DNA from: Pseudomonas lalucatii
Lineage (GTDB): Bacteria > Pseudomonadota > Gammaproteobacteria > Pseudomonadales > Pseudomonadaceae
Direction of reading: 5' to 3'
Length of the DNA: 64,000 bases
NCBI RefSeq assembly: GCF_018398425.1
Contig: NZ_JADPMV010000002.1
Span: 930,001 to 994,000 of the forward strand
Shown: positions 43,013 to 56,261 of the stretch, piece after piece
Position numbering within the stretch: the first letter of the stretch is position 1
Layout: each line of letters opens with the position of its first letter
The notes under the pieces: generated by a model
The model's input: only the letters and a program-made list of their open reading frames with translations
The model's database searches: none
Told to the model about the DNA's origin: nothing
Translations under genes and position numbers: made by a program

Positions 43013-44383
43013 TTAGTGACTCTCCCCCGATGCGCCACACAGCGCCGCCACGACGTTCTCCATCGCGGCACTGCGTGACCCTTTGATTAGAATGGTGGTA
43101 TCGCCCTGCTCGACGCCAAGCGCCGAGATCAGGCTGGCTTGATCGGCGAAATGCCGGCCATTTGTTCCGAATTCCTCGACCGCATGAGCCATCAGCGGCC
43201 CCACTGCATAGAGCGCATCCACCTTGCCGGCGGCGTAGCGCCCCACCTCGCGATGGCCCTGCTCGGCCCATTCGCCCAATTCCCCGATATCGCCGAGCAC
43301 CAGGACGGTGCGCCCGGAGAAGCCGGCGAGTATATCAACGGCCGCACAGATCGAAGCAGGGTTGGCGTTGTAGCTGTCGTCGATCACCCGCATGCCATTC
43401 GTCGCCAGCTGCGCTACGGCGCGGCCTTTGACCGGCTGCAGGCTTTCCAGCCCGGCCTTGATATCGACCAACGGTACGCCCACGGCCTGGGCCGCAGCGG
43501 CGGCGGCCAGGGCGTTGGCCACGTTGTGCTCGCCCAGCAGGTTGAGCTGGATGCGCGCCTGGCCCGCCGTGCAGTGCAGGGTGAAGGCCGGACAACCGCG
43601 GGCGTCGCGGGCCAGGGCGTCGGCGTAGAAGTCCGCCGCCGCATTGCCCAGGGCGAAGCTCAGCACCCGGCGCCCCTTGGCCCGGCGCTGCCAGATGGCG
43701 AAGGCCTGGTCGTCCAGGTTGAGCACGGCGACGCCGCCCTCGCCCAGGCCCTCGAGTATTTCGCCCTTGGCCTCGACTATCTTCTCCGGCCCGCCGAACT
43801 CGCCGACGTGGGCGCTACCGGCGTTGGTGATGATGGCCACCTGCGGCCGGGTCAGGGCGACGGTGTAGGCGATCTCGCCGACATGGTTGGCGCCCAGCTC
43901 GATCACCGCCCCCCGGTGCCCGGCCGCCAGCTCCAGCAGGGTCAATGGCGCGCCGAGGTCGTTGTTCAGGTTGCCGCGGGTGGCCAGCACGACGCCGCCC
44001 AACCCGGCGCGCAGGATGCTGGCGAGCATCTCCTTGACCGTGGTCTTGCCGCTGGAGCCGGTCACCGCCACCAGCGGGCCGTCGTAGGCCTGGCGGTTCA
44101 GGGCGCCGAGGCGCCCCAGGGCCAGGCGGGTATCGGCGACCAGCAGCTGCGGCAGCGGCGCATCCGCCACCTCGCGCTGGACCAGTGCGGCCACCGCACC
44201 CTTGGCGGCGACCTCGGCCAGGTAGTCGTGACCGTCGAAACGCGGACCGACCAGGGCCACGAACAACTGCCCCGGGCGGATCGCCCGGCTGTCGCTGCCG
44301 ACCGCGTCGAATGCCACGTCCGCGCCGATCAGGCGGCCGTCCAGCGCATCCGCCACTTCGCTCAAGCGCAACGCTTTAAGCAT
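43013..44383 (-). CDS. murF: UDP-MurNAc-tripeptide-D-alanyl-D-alanine ligase
   Basis: The 456-residue Mur ligase adds the D-Ala-D-Ala made by DdlB. The ATP loop is VTGSSGKTTVKEMLASIL (about 105-122), and VIDDSYNANPASICAAVDIL is the diagnostic C-terminal motif. It overlaps the murE end by 8 bases and ends directly before mraY. Confidence 0.97.
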   Translation of the reverse strand: MLKALRLSEVADALDGRLIGADVAFDAVGSDSRAIRPGQLFVALVGPRFDGHDYLAEVAAKGAVAALVQREVADAPLPQLLVADTRLALGRLGALNRQAYDGPLVAVTGSSGKTTVKEMLASILRAGLGGVVLATRGNLNNDLGAPLTLLELAAGHRGAVIELGANHVGEIAYTVALTRPQVAIITNAGSAHVGEFGGPEKIVEAKGEILEGLGEGGVAVLNLDDQAFAIWQRRAKGRRVLSFALGNAAADFYADALARDARGCPAFTLHCTAGQARIQLNLLGEHNVANALAAAAAAQAVGVPLVDIKAGLESLQPVKGRAVAQLATNGMRVIDDSYNANPASICAAVDILAGFSGRTVLVLGDIGELGEWAEQGHREVGRYAAGKVDALYAVGPLMAHAVEEFGTNGRHFADQASLISALGVEQGDTTILIKGSRSAAMENVVAALCGASGESH

Positions 44384-45838
44384 GGGCAGCCTCCCAGGCG
44401 ACCAGGGCCTTGGCCGCCTCGTCCAGATCGGAGAACGGCTGACGCTCGCCGTTGATCTCCTGATAGTCCTCGTGTCCCTTGCCGGCCAGCACCAGCACGT
44501 CGTCCGCGCTGGCCTGGGCGATCAGCTGGGCGATGGCCTGGCCGCGACCATGCACGAAGCCGGCACGCTCGGGGACCAGGAAGCCGGCGCGAATGTCCGC
44601 GAAGATCTGCTCCGGCGCCTCGCTGCGCGGGTTGTCGTCGGTGACCAGCACGGCATCGGCCAGGCGCTCGGCCGCCGCCGCCATCAGCGGGCGCTTGCCG
44701 CGATCGCGGTCGCCGCCGCAGCCGAACAGGCACAGCAGGCGCCCCTTCACATGGGGGCGCAATGCCTCGAGCACCTTCTCCAGGGCGTCCGGGGTATGGG
44801 CGTAGTCGACCACCACCAGTGGCTGCGACACCCCGCCCAGGCGCTGCATGCGCCCCACAGGCCCCTGCAGGCGCGGCAACACCTTGAGGATCTCGTCCAG
44901 CGGATAGTCCATGGCCAGCAACGCGCCGACCACCGCCAGCAGGTTGCTCAGATTGAAACGACCGAGCAGCGAGCTGCGCAGGCTGCCCTCGCCGCGCGGG
45001 GTGACCAGCCGGGCACGCACGCCCTGGTCGTCGAACTGGGCCTCGCGGCAGTACAGGTAGGCGCCGGCATCCTCCAGGCTGTAGCTGATCAGGCGCGACT
45101 CCCGCGCGTCCCGGGCCAGCTTGCGCCCGGCCGCGTCGTCCAGGTTGAGCACCCGGCAACGCAGGCCCGGTACGCTGAACAGCATGGCCTTGGCGTCGGC
45201 ATAGGCCTCCATGGTGCCGTGGTAGTCCAGATGATCGCGCGACAGGTTGGTGAACACCGCCACATCGAACGCCAGGGCCGCCACCCGCCCCTGATGCAGG
45301 CCGTGGGAGGAGACCTCCATCGCCACCGCGCGGGCGCCCGCCTTCTTCAGGTCGGCCAGGGTGGCCTGCACGCCGATCGGATCGGGCGTGGTGTGGCGGC
45401 CGAGCGCCAGGGCGTTGTAGAAGCCGTTGCCGAGGGTACCGACGATGCCGCAGGGCTGGCCAAGCTGGTCCAGGGCCTGGGCCAGCAGCTGGGTCACACT
45501 GGTCTTGCCGTTGGTGCCGGTGACGCCGACCAGGTGCAGGCCGCGGCTCGGCTCGCCGTAGAAGCGCCCGGCGATCGCCGACAGCTGCCCGGCCAGGCCC
45601 TTGATCGCCACCAGTTCGGCGGCACCGGCGTCGATTGCCGGCGCCCCCTCGGCCTCGTAGGCCACCGCGGCGGCGCCACGGGCGATGGCGTCGGCGATGT
45701 GCAGGCGACCATCCTGCTGGCCACCCGGCACGGCGAGGAACAGATCCCCCGGCCGCACCTTGCGGCTGTCCAGGGTCAGTTCACGGATCAGCAGGCTGCT
45801 GCCTGCCTGCGGTAATAGCTGATTAAGAGGCATGGGCA

Positions 45839-45839
<1 letters not shown>
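44376..45839 (-). CDS. murE: UDP-MurNAc-tripeptide synthetase, meso-DAP type
   Basis: The 487-residue ligase adds the third residue of the stem peptide. The ATP loop VTGTNGKTSVTQLLAQAL lies near 108-125. DDNPRSEAPEQIF carries the DNPR motif that recognises meso-diaminopimelate, so the cell wall is the DAP type, as expected. The N-terminal LTLDSRKVRPGDLFLAVPGG is conserved. It overlaps the ftsI stop by 1 base (ATGA arrangement) and murF by 8 bases. An internal ATG two codons in is also possible. Confidence 0.97.
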
Positions 45840-48799
<2,960 letters not shown>

Positions 48800-48803
<4 letters not shown>

Positions 48804-49255
48804 AGGATCAGGTCACGTAGTTCGTCGGACAGGGCACCGGGCTGTTTGATGGCGGCCAGATCGGCGTCCGCCACGGCATTCCAGGCATCCTCGTCCCACA
48901 GTTGAAATTTGTTGAGCTGGCCGACCAGCATCGCGCGCTTGTCCAGCTTGGCGTATTCGCGCAGACGGGGCGGCACCAGGAAACGGCCACTGGCATCCAG
49001 CTCGAGGTCGACGGCGTTGCCGATCAGCAGACGCTGCAGGCGGCGGTTTTCCTCGCGAAAGGAGGCCAGCTCGCGCAGCTTGCTTTCGATCAGTTCCCAT
49101 TCCGGCAGGGGATAGACGCAGAGGCAAGGGTCAATGGCATCGATGGTCACGATGAGCTGGCCGGAGCAGCGCGACACGAGCTCGTCCCGATACCGACTTG
49201 GCATCGCGAGTCGCCCTTTGGCGTCGAGACTGATGGCGTTGGCTCCGCGAAACAC
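48800..49255 (-). CDS. mraZ: Transcriptional regulator MraZ
   Basis: The 151-residue protein has two AbrB-like MraZ domains (about 5-50 and 75-125): [25 protein letters not shown] and [24 protein letters not shown]. MraZ binds direct repeats upstream of its own operon and represses dcw transcription in E. coli. It is the first gene of the cluster, with GTGG boxes at 49297-49321 as its probable target. Confidence 0.96.
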
Positions 49256-49296
49256 GGCTGCACTCCCCCGTAACTAGCTATCCATGCCCAAAAAAA

Positions 49297-49321
49297 CCCA
49301 CTTCATGCCACTTCTTACCAC
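49297..49321 (-). promoter_or_regulatory. Three direct GTGG repeats, probable MraZ operator
   Basis: Reading the minus strand, GTGGT, GTGGC and GTGGG occur at a 10-base period (49317-49321, 49307-49311, 49297-49301). This is the arrangement of MraZ-binding repeats (GTGGG, 5-base spacers) known in E. coli. They lie directly downstream of the predicted -10 element, about 45-65 bases before the mraZ start. Confidence 0.75.
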
Positions 49322-49329
49322 CTGAGCAC

Positions 49330-49359
49330 ACTATAGGAACGCGCCCACCCCACCGTCAA
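49330..49359 (-). promoter_or_regulatory. Candidate sigma70 promoter of the dcw cluster
   Basis: TTGACG at 49354-49359 is followed after 18 bases by TATAGT at 49330-49335. The spacer is G-rich (GTGGGGTGGG) and may hold an extra weak MraZ half-site. Transcription would start just before the three GTGG repeats. Confidence 0.7.
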
Positions 49360-49563
49360 GGCGGGTCAGAAGGGAAAAATCCTTACAGGACGGCAATTTA
49401 GCGAATCAGAGAGGGAGGACTCGAAGCCTGGGGAAGGGCTAAATCGAATAAAAATCAGCCAGGGCAATAAGCTCAATCACAAAGTTAAAGTGATTTATCA
49501 AGAGTAAGATTTTTTAGGCATGAGAACGCGAGGGAAACAGCAAAGCAGATAGAAGGAAAAGGT

Positions 49564-49922
49564 GGAGAGTCGATCTGTAAGCCGGGTTCTGTCGAGGACA
49601 GTCATTCCTCTACGACGTACATCACTGCACGCCTTTAGCAACCTACCCGGTTCCAGCGCGGGCCACGCCAATGGAACCCTATTTGGTCTTGCTCCGAGTG
49701 GGGTTTACCTAGCCACGGACTGTTGCCAGCCGCGCGGTGCGCTCTTACCGCACCTTTTCACCCTTACCGGCGCCGAAGCGCTTAGGCGGTTATTTTCTGT
49801 GGCACTTTCCGTAGGCTCACGCCCCCCAGGCATTACCTGGCACTCCGCCCTATGGAGCCCGGACTTTCCTCCCCCGCGTCCCGCAGAACGAAACACGGCA
49901 GCGACTGTCCGATCGACTCTCC
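49564..49922 (-). ncRNA. rnpB: RNase P RNA, class A
   Basis: The minus strand reads from GGAGAGTCGATCGGACAG to GGCTTACAGATCGACTCTCC. The first and last 12 bases pair to form helix P1. Conserved core segments include GAGGAAAGTCCGGGCTCC near the 5' end and the 3' core ending ACAGA before P1. The length, about 359 bases, is standard. It is the catalytic RNA that trims tRNA 5' ends. It lies between rsmI and mraZ, as in P. aeruginosa. Confidence 0.95.
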
Positions 49923-49961
49923 GCCGCCAAGGGTAACGGCGCGCCCTCGATAGGACAAGGC

Positions 49962-50834
49962 CTAGTCGCGCGGCTGGCGCTCCAGGGCGGCCTGATAGAG
50001 CAGGTTCTTGCGCACCCCGGTGATCTCCGCCGCCAGTGCCGCCGCACGCTTGAGCGGCATCTCGCCGAGCAGCAGGTCGAGCACGCGCAGCGCCTCGGCG
50101 CTGACCGCCGCCTCGCCCTCCGGCGCCTGCCAGCCCGCCACCAGCACCACGCACTCGCCGCGCTGCTGGTTGCTGTCGGCCGCCACCCAGGCGCACAGCT
50201 CGCCCAGCGGCAACCCCTTGAGGGTCTCGAAGGTCTTGGTCAGCTCCCGGGCGAGCAGCGCCGGACGCCCGTCGCCGAACACCGCCCGCATGTCCTGCAG
50301 GCACTCGAGGATCCGATGGGGCGCCTCGTAGAAGATCAGGGTGCGCGGCTCCTCCCGCACCTGCTCCAGGCGCGCGCGACGCCCCACCGCCTTGGCCGGC
50401 AGGAAGCCCTCGAAGATGAAGCGGTCGGAGGGCAGGCCTGCCGCCGACAGCGCCGCGATCAGGGCGCAGGCGCCCGGCACCGGCACCACCGGCACTCCCG
50501 CCGCCCGCGCCTGGCGCACCAGGTGGTAGCCCGGGTCGGAGATCAGCGGCGTGCCGGCGTCGGAGATCAGCGCCACATCCTCGCCCGCCTGTAGCCGGGC
50601 GAGGAAGCGCCCGCCCTGGTCGCGCTCGTTGTGTTCATGGCAGGCGGCCAGGGGCGTGGCGATGCCGAAATGCTGCAGCAACCGCGCCGAGTGCCGGGTG
50701 TCCTCGGCCGCGATGAGCGCCACCTCGCCGAGCACCCTGAGCGCCCGCGCACCGATGTCGTCCAGATTGCCAATCGGCGTGGCCACCACATAGAGGGTAC
50801 CAAGGGCGGGGGTCGGAGCACCGGGAACGGTCAC
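49962..50834 (-). CDS. rsmI: 16S rRNA (cytidine1402-2'-O)-methyltransferase
   Basis: The 290-residue RsmI has the tetrapyrrole-methylase fold: [21 protein letters not shown] (about 12-32), [28 protein letters not shown] and [18 protein letters not shown]. It modifies C1402 in the decoding centre together with RsmH. It is divergent from lpoA (124-base gap) and its stop is 40 bases before the rnpB 5' end. Confidence 0.96.
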   Translation of the reverse strand: MTVPGAPTPALGTLYVVATPIGNLDDIGARALRVLGEVALIAAEDTRHSARLLQHFGIATPLAACHEHNERDQGGRFLARLQAGEDVALISDAGTPLISDPGYHLVRQARAAGVPVVPVPGACALIAALSAAGLPSDRFIFEGFLPAKAVGRRARLEQVREEPRTLIFYEAPHRILECLQDMRAVFGDGRPALLARELTKTFETLKGLPLGELCAWVAADSNQQRGECVVLVAGWQAPEGEAAVSAEALRVLDLLLGEMPLKRAAALAAEITGVRKNLLYQAALERQPRD

Positions 50835-50958
50835 AGCATGCGCCTCTCGAATTCGCGAAAGCGCGCATTGTAGCCCGTTTCACGGCATCGACATCGCACC
50901 GCCTGCGGGGCTTGGGTACAATTCGCCGCTCATTTGCCCAAGTTTCAGGAAGGCCTAC

Positions 50959-52770
50959 ATGATCGCTTGCCTGCGCCCGCTCTATGCACTCAGCCTCGCC
51001 GGCCTGCTGGCCGCCTGCGCCAGCCCGCCCGGCGCCACCCTTGGCGAGCTGCCGCGCACCCCTCAAGCCAGCGTCGAGCAGCTGCTGCAGCAGGCCGGTG
51101 ACAGCCAGTCCGAGCCCGCCAACCTGCTGCGCCTGTCGGCCGCCGACCTGGCCTACCAGCAGAAGAACTTCGCCCGCGCCTCCGCCATTCTCGAACAGGT
51201 GAGCCTCGACGGCCTCAAGCCGGCCCAGCAGGTCTACGCCAGCACCCTGGCCGCCGAACTGGCGCTGACCCGCGACAATTCCAAGGCCGCGCTCCGGGCC
51301 CTCGAGCATCCCAGCCTGGCCCGCCTGGGCGAGCTGCCGGTCGAGCAACAGGTGCGCACCCAGCTGACACGCGCCAAGGCCCTGGAGGAGGACGGTCAGC
51401 CCCTCGCCGCCGCCCGCGAACGCATCTTCATCGCCCCGCTGCTGCCCCCTGACGCGGTCGAGCGCAACCACGAGAGCATCTGGGAGCTGGTCGCCAGCCT
51501 GCCCACCGAGCAGCTACAGGCCAATGGCGAAGCCGACCTGGGCGGCTGGCTGAGCCTGGCCCAGGCGGCCAAGACCGCAGGCCCCCTGCAGGCCCAGCAG
51601 ACGGCCATCGACCTCTGGCGTGCGCAGCACCCACAGCACCCGGCGGCCCTGCGCCTGCCCGCCCCGCTGCGCCAGCTGCAGGAGCTGTCCAGCCAGCCGC
51701 TGACCGAGATCGCCCTGCTGCTGCCACAGAACGGCCAGCTCGCCTCGGTCGCCCGCGCCCTGCGCGACGGCTTCCTCGCCGCCCACTACCAGGCCCAGCA
51801 GGCCGGGCAGAACCCGCCCAACATCCACCTGTACGACAGCGCCCAACTGCGCTCGCTGGACGACTTCTACCGCCAGGCCCAGGCCGACGGCGTGCAACTG
51901 GTGGTCGGCCCCCTGGAGAAGCACCTGGTGACCCAGCTCAGCACCCGGGAGCAGCTGCCGATCACCACCCTGGCGCTGAACTACAGCGAATCCGCCCAGG
52001 AGGCACCGGCGCAACTGTTCCAGTTCGGCCTGGCCGCCGAGGACGAGGCCCGCGAAGTGGCGCGCCGCGCCTGGTCCGACGGCATGCGCCGGGCCGTCGC
52101 CCTGGTACCCCGCGGCGACTGGGGCGACCGGGTACTGGCCGCCTTCCGCGAGAGCTGGCAGGCGGCGGGCGGCAGCCTGATCGCCGCCGAGCACGTCGAC
52201 CAGCCGGTGGAACTGGCGCAGCAGATCGCCGACCTGTTCCAGCTGCGCCAGAGCGAAGCGCGCGCCCGGCGCCTGCGCAACACCCTGGGCGTCGCCGTAG
52301 CGGCACAGCCGTCGCGGCGCCAGGACGTCGATTTCATCTTCCTCGCCGCCACGCCGCAGCAGGCCCAGCAGATCAAGCCGACGCTGGCCTTCCAGTACGC
52401 CGGCGACGTCCCTGTCTACGCCACTTCGCACCTGTTTACCGGCAACCACAGCCAGGCCCAGTACCTGGACCTGAACGGCATCCGCTTCTGCGAAACCCCC
52501 TGGCTGCTGAATGCCGACGAACCCCTGCGCCAGCAGGTCAGCAGCCAGTGGCCGCAGGCCGGCGGCAGCCTCGGCCGCCTCTACGCCATGGGCATCGACG
52601 CCTACCGCCTGACCCCGCGCCTGGACCAGCTCAAGGCCCTGCCCGACAGCCGGGTCGACGGCCTCTCCGGCAGCCTCAGCCTGAACCCGGCGCAGCGCAT
52701 CGAGCGCCAGCTGCCCTGGGCGGAGTTCCACGACGGCCAGGTTCGGCCACTGCCCGACGGCCTCAATTGA
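50959..52770 (+). CDS. lpoA: Penicillin-binding protein activator LpoA (lipoprotein)
   Basis: The 603-residue protein begins with a lipoprotein signal (LSLAGLLAAC, lipidated Cys20). The N-domain (about 30-240) is TPR-like. The C-domain (about 255-590) is a periplasmic-binding-protein fold: EIALLLPQNGQLASVARALRDGFLAAHY, then FIFLAATPQQAQQIKPTLAFQYAGDVPVYATSHLF. LpoA activates PBP1A from the outer membrane in E. coli. It leads the lpoA-yraN-diaA-dolP group. Confidence 0.92.
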   Translation: MIACLRPLYALSLAGLLAACASPPGATLGELPRTPQASVEQLLQQAGDSQSEPANLLRLSAADLAYQQKNFARASAILEQVSLDGLKPAQQVYASTLAAELALTRDNSKAALRALEHPSLARLGELPVEQQVRTQLTRAKALEEDGQPLAAARERIFIAPLLPPDAVERNHESIWELVASLPTEQLQANGEADLGGWLSLAQAAKTAGPLQAQQTAIDLWRAQHPQHPAALRLPAPLRQLQELSSQPLTEIALLLPQNGQLASVARALRDGFLAAHYQAQQAGQNPPNIHLYDSAQLRSLDDFYRQAQADGVQLVVGPLEKHLVTQLSTREQLPITTLALNYSESAQEAPAQLFQFGLAAEDEAREVARRAWSDGMRRAVALVPRGDWGDRVLAAFRESWQAAGGSLIAAEHVDQPVELAQQIADLFQLRQSEARARRLRNTLGVAVAAQPSRRQDVDFIFLAATPQQAQQIKPTLAFQYAGDVPVYATSHLFTGNHSQAQYLDLNGIRFCETPWLLNADEPLRQQVSSQWPQAGGSLGRLYAMGIDAYRLTPRLDQLKALPDSRVDGLSGSLSLNPAQRIERQLPWAEFHDGQVRPLPDGLN

Positions 52771-53141
52771 GCGAGCGCGACAGCCCCCAGGACAGCGGTC
52801 AGGCCGCCGAGGCCCTGGCCCGCCGTCACCTGGAACGGCACGGCCTGCGCCTGCTGGCGCAGAACTGGCGCTGCCGGCGCGGCGAGCTCGATCTGGTCAT
52901 GCTCGACAGCGATACAGTAGTATTCGTCGAGGTACGCTACCGGCGGCATGCCGCCTGGGGCGGCGCCGCCGCCAGTGTCGACGCGCGCAAGCGTGACAAG
53001 CTGGCGACCGCCGCCCTGCACTTTCTCCAGCAGGAGAGCCGCTGGGCAAAGCACCCCTGCCGCTTCGACGTGATCGCCATCGATGCCCACGGCAGTGCGA
53101 TCCCGCGACTGGACTGGATTCGCAACGCCTTTGACACCTGA
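52767..53141 (+). CDS. yraN: YraN family (UPF0102) endonuclease-like protein
   Basis: The 124-residue protein has the restriction-nuclease-like fold: GQAAEALARRHLERHGLRLL, NWRCRRGELDLVMLDSDTVVFVEVRYRR (E..D..EVR in place of the usual EVK), and CRFDVIAID. The role is unknown; a Holliday-junction nuclease has been proposed. No ATG fits; the start is TTG at 52767, overlapping the lpoA stop by 4 bases (TTGA). It is the second gene of the lpoA operon. Confidence 0.85.
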   Translation: MSERDSPQDSGQAAEALARRHLERHGLRLLAQNWRCRRGELDLVMLDSDTVVFVEVRYRRHAAWGGAAASVDARKRDKLATAALHFLQQESRWAKHPCRFDVIAIDAHGSAIPRLDWIRNAFDT

Positions 53142-54295
<1,154 letters not shown>

Positions 54296-54310
54296 CGCCC
54301 GGCCGGCCCA

Positions 54311-54342
54311 CGAAAAAGGCGATCCTCGGATCGCCTTTTTCG
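54311..54342. terminator. Bidirectional terminator between dolP and sspB
   Basis: A 15-bp perfect stem (CGAAAAAGGCGATCC and complement) with a 2-base loop has T-runs in both directions. Confidence 0.88.
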
Positions 54343-54343
54343 T

Positions 54344-54757
54344 TTACTTGACCACCTTCAGACTGGGTCGGCCGCTCGGCCGCGGCGGCTCGCCATCCGG
54401 CGGCCCCTGGTCGTCGGGCCCATCACCATCCTCGTCGTCCGGCACCGGCGGCTCCAGATCGAAGACCATGCCCTGGCCGTTTTCCCGGGCATAGATCGCC
54501 AGCACCGCCGCGGAAGGGATGTACAGGCTGTGCGCCACCCCGCCGAAGCGTCCCTCGAAGCTCACCGCCTCGTTATCCATATGCAGGTGACGCACCGCCC
54601 CGGGCGATACGTTCAGCACGATCTGCCCGTCGCTGGCAAAGCCCGGCGGCACCTGCACCCCGGCGAAATCGGCGTTGACCAGCAGGTGGGGGGTACAGTC
54701 GTTGTCGACGATCCACTCGTAGAGGGCACGAACCAAATAGGGACGACTGGAGTTCAT
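54344..54757 (-). CDS. sspB: ClpXP protease specificity-enhancing factor SspB
   Basis: The 137-residue adaptor delivers ssrA-tagged proteins to ClpXP. The folded domain (about 5-100) begins SSRPYLVRALYEWIVDNDCTPHLLVNA. A flexible acidic/proline linker (DDEDGDGPDDQGPPDGEPP) ends in the ClpX-binding peptide RPSLKVVK. It has GAGG seven bases upstream of the ATG and follows sspA by 14 bases. Confidence 0.95.
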   Translation of the reverse strand: MNSSRPYLVRALYEWIVDNDCTPHLLVNADFAGVQVPPGFASDGQIVLNVSPGAVRHLHMDNEAVSFEGRFGGVAHSLYIPSAAVLAIYARENGQGMVFDLEPPVPDDEDGDGPDDQGPPDGEPPRPSGRPSLKVVK

Positions 54758-54771
54758 CAAAACCTCCTCAA

Positions 54772-55389
54772 TTAACGCATCTCGCGCTCGGCGGCGGACA
54801 GACTGGCGCGAAAACCCTCGCGGGCGAACTGGCGCTCCATGTAATCGAGCAACGGCTTGGCCGGCTTCGGCAGCTCGATCCCCAGCAGCGGCAGGCGCCA
54901 GAGGATCGGCAGCAGGCAGCAGTCCACCAGGCTCAACTCCTCGCTGAGGAAGTACGGCTTGTCGGCGAACAACGGCGAGACACCGGTCAGGCTTTCGCGC
55001 AATTCCTTGCGCGCCTGCACCCGGGCCGGCTCCTTGCTGCGCGGATCGAGAATCAGATCCACCAGCGCACACCAGTCCCGCTGAATGCGATGGATCAACA
55101 GGCGACTGTTGGCCCGGGCCACCGGATAGACCGGCAGCAGCGGCGGATGGGGGTAGCGCTCATCCAGATACTCCATCACCACCGTCGACTCGTACAGCGC
55201 CAGATCGCGGTCGACCAGGGTCGGCAGGCTGGCATAGGGATTGACCTCCAGCAGCTGAGGCGGGCAGCGGCCCGGCTCGACACTGATGATCTCGGCGCCG
55301 ACACCCTTCTCGGCGAGCACGATACGTACACGGTGGGAGTAGTGGTCGGCGGGGTCGGAATAACAGGCCAACCTATTGGTCACGCCCAT
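54772..55389 (-). CDS. sspA: Stringent starvation protein A (GST-like RNA polymerase-associated factor)
   Basis: The 205-residue protein has a GST fold: thioredoxin-like domain [24 protein letters not shown], cis-Pro region [38 protein letters not shown], and a helical C-domain. SspA binds RNA polymerase and controls stress genes and virulence in pseudomonads. A GAGGAG ribosome site precedes the ATG. It forms an operon with sspB and lies downstream of petABC, after a hairpin terminator. Confidence 0.95.
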   Translation of the reverse strand: MGVTNRLACYSDPADHYSHRVRIVLAEKGVGAEIISVEPGRCPPQLLEVNPYASLPTLVDRDLALYESTVVMEYLDERYPHPPLLPVYPVARANSRLLIHRIQRDWCALVDLILDPRSKEPARVQARKELRESLTGVSPLFADKPYFLSEELSLVDCCLLPILWRLPLLGIELPKPAKPLLDYMERQFAREGFRASLSAAEREMR

Positions 55390-55429
55390 GGCGATCCTCC
55401 TCGCTTATAAAAGTTATCTGAAGCAGAAA

Positions 55430-55459
55430 GACCTGCGCGCCCAGGAGGGCGCGCAGGTC
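55430..55459 (-). terminator. Intrinsic terminator of petABC
   Basis: A 13-bp perfect stem (GACCTGCGCGCCC and complement) with a 4-base loop is followed on the minus strand by TTTCTGCTT. It separates petC from sspA. Confidence 0.7.
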
Positions 55460-55481
55460 AGTGACGGAAGCTGTGACGATG

Positions 55482-56261
55482 TTAATGCACGTCCTTCCAG
55501 TATTCACGCTTGAGCAGGTAGGCGAACACGAAGAAGAAGGCCAGGTACAGCAGCACATAGGTACCGATGCGCTGACTCTCCAGCTTGACCGGGTTGGCCG
55601 AGTAGGCCAGGAAGGTCACCAGGTTCTTGATCTTCTCGTCGAACTGCTCCTCGGTCAACTCACCGGTCTTCGGCTCGATGGTGAGTTGATCGCAGGCCTC
55701 GTGCGTGATGGGCGTGCCGGTCAGCGGATCGAACTGCTTCTTGCCGTCCTCGACCACCTGCACCTGCTTGCAACCGATGTACTGGCGCCCCTGCAGCTCG
55801 GCCAGCACGTTCGGCATGCCGACGTTCGGGAAGACCTTGTTGTTCGCCCCCAGCGGACGGCTCGGGTCTTCGTAGAAGGTGCGCAGGTAGGTATACAGCC
55901 AGTCGGTGCCACGCACGCGAGCGACCAGGGTCAGATCCGGCGGCGCCGCGCCGAACCAGGTCTTGGCGTCCTCGGGCTTCATGCCGATCTTCATGTGGTC
56001 GCCGATCTTGGCATCGTTGAACACCAGATTGTCCAGCATCAGCTCATGGGGAATGCCGAGGTCATCGGCAACCCGCTCGTAGCGCTGGAACTTGGCCGCA
56101 TGGCAGCCCATGCAGTAGTTGGCGAAGGTACGCAGACCGTCCTGCATGGCCGCCTTGTCGGTCAGATCGATATCGACCTTGTCCAGCGGATAGTTGCCGC
56201 CCGCCCCCAGAGCCAGGGCAGGCATTGCAGCGAAAATCAGTGCAGCGAATAGCTTCTTCAT
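55482..56261 (-). CDS. petC: Ubiquinol-cytochrome c reductase, cytochrome c1 subunit
   Basis: The 259-residue protein has a signal peptide (MKKLFAALIFAAMPALALGA). The heme-binding CMGCH is at Cys50, Cys53 and His54, with a likely axial Met in the NVGMPNVLAEL region. A C-terminal TM anchor (about 236-253, GTYVLLYLAFFFVFAYLL) follows. It passes electrons from the Rieske centre to cytochrome c. The ATG overlaps the petB stop (ATGA). Third gene of the bc1 operon. Confidence 0.95.
   Translation of the reverse strand: MKKLFAALIFAAMPALALGAGGNYPLDKVDIDLTDKAAMQDGLRTFANYCMGCHAAKFQRYERVADDLGIPHELMLDNLVFNDAKIGDHMKIGMKPEDAKTWFGAAPPDLTLVARVRGTDWLYTYLRTFYEDPSRPLGANNKVFPNVGMPNVLAELQGRQYIGCKQVQVVEDGKKQFDPLTGTPITHEACDQLTIEPKTGELTEEQFDEKIKNLVTFLAYSANPVKLESQRIGTYVLLYLAFFFVFAYLLKREYWKDVH

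Larger units (their letters stand above)
49256..49563 (-). other. Spacer between mraZ and rnpB: promoter region and AT-rich stretch
   Basis: These 308 bases contain no gene. The half next to mraZ holds the promoter and MraZ boxes listed separately. The half next to rnpB (about 49376-49560) is clearly richer in A and T than the surrounding genome. It contains a short inverted repeat (AATCAC and GTGATT, around 49477-49497) but no ORF with a ribosome site. Confidence 0.7.
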
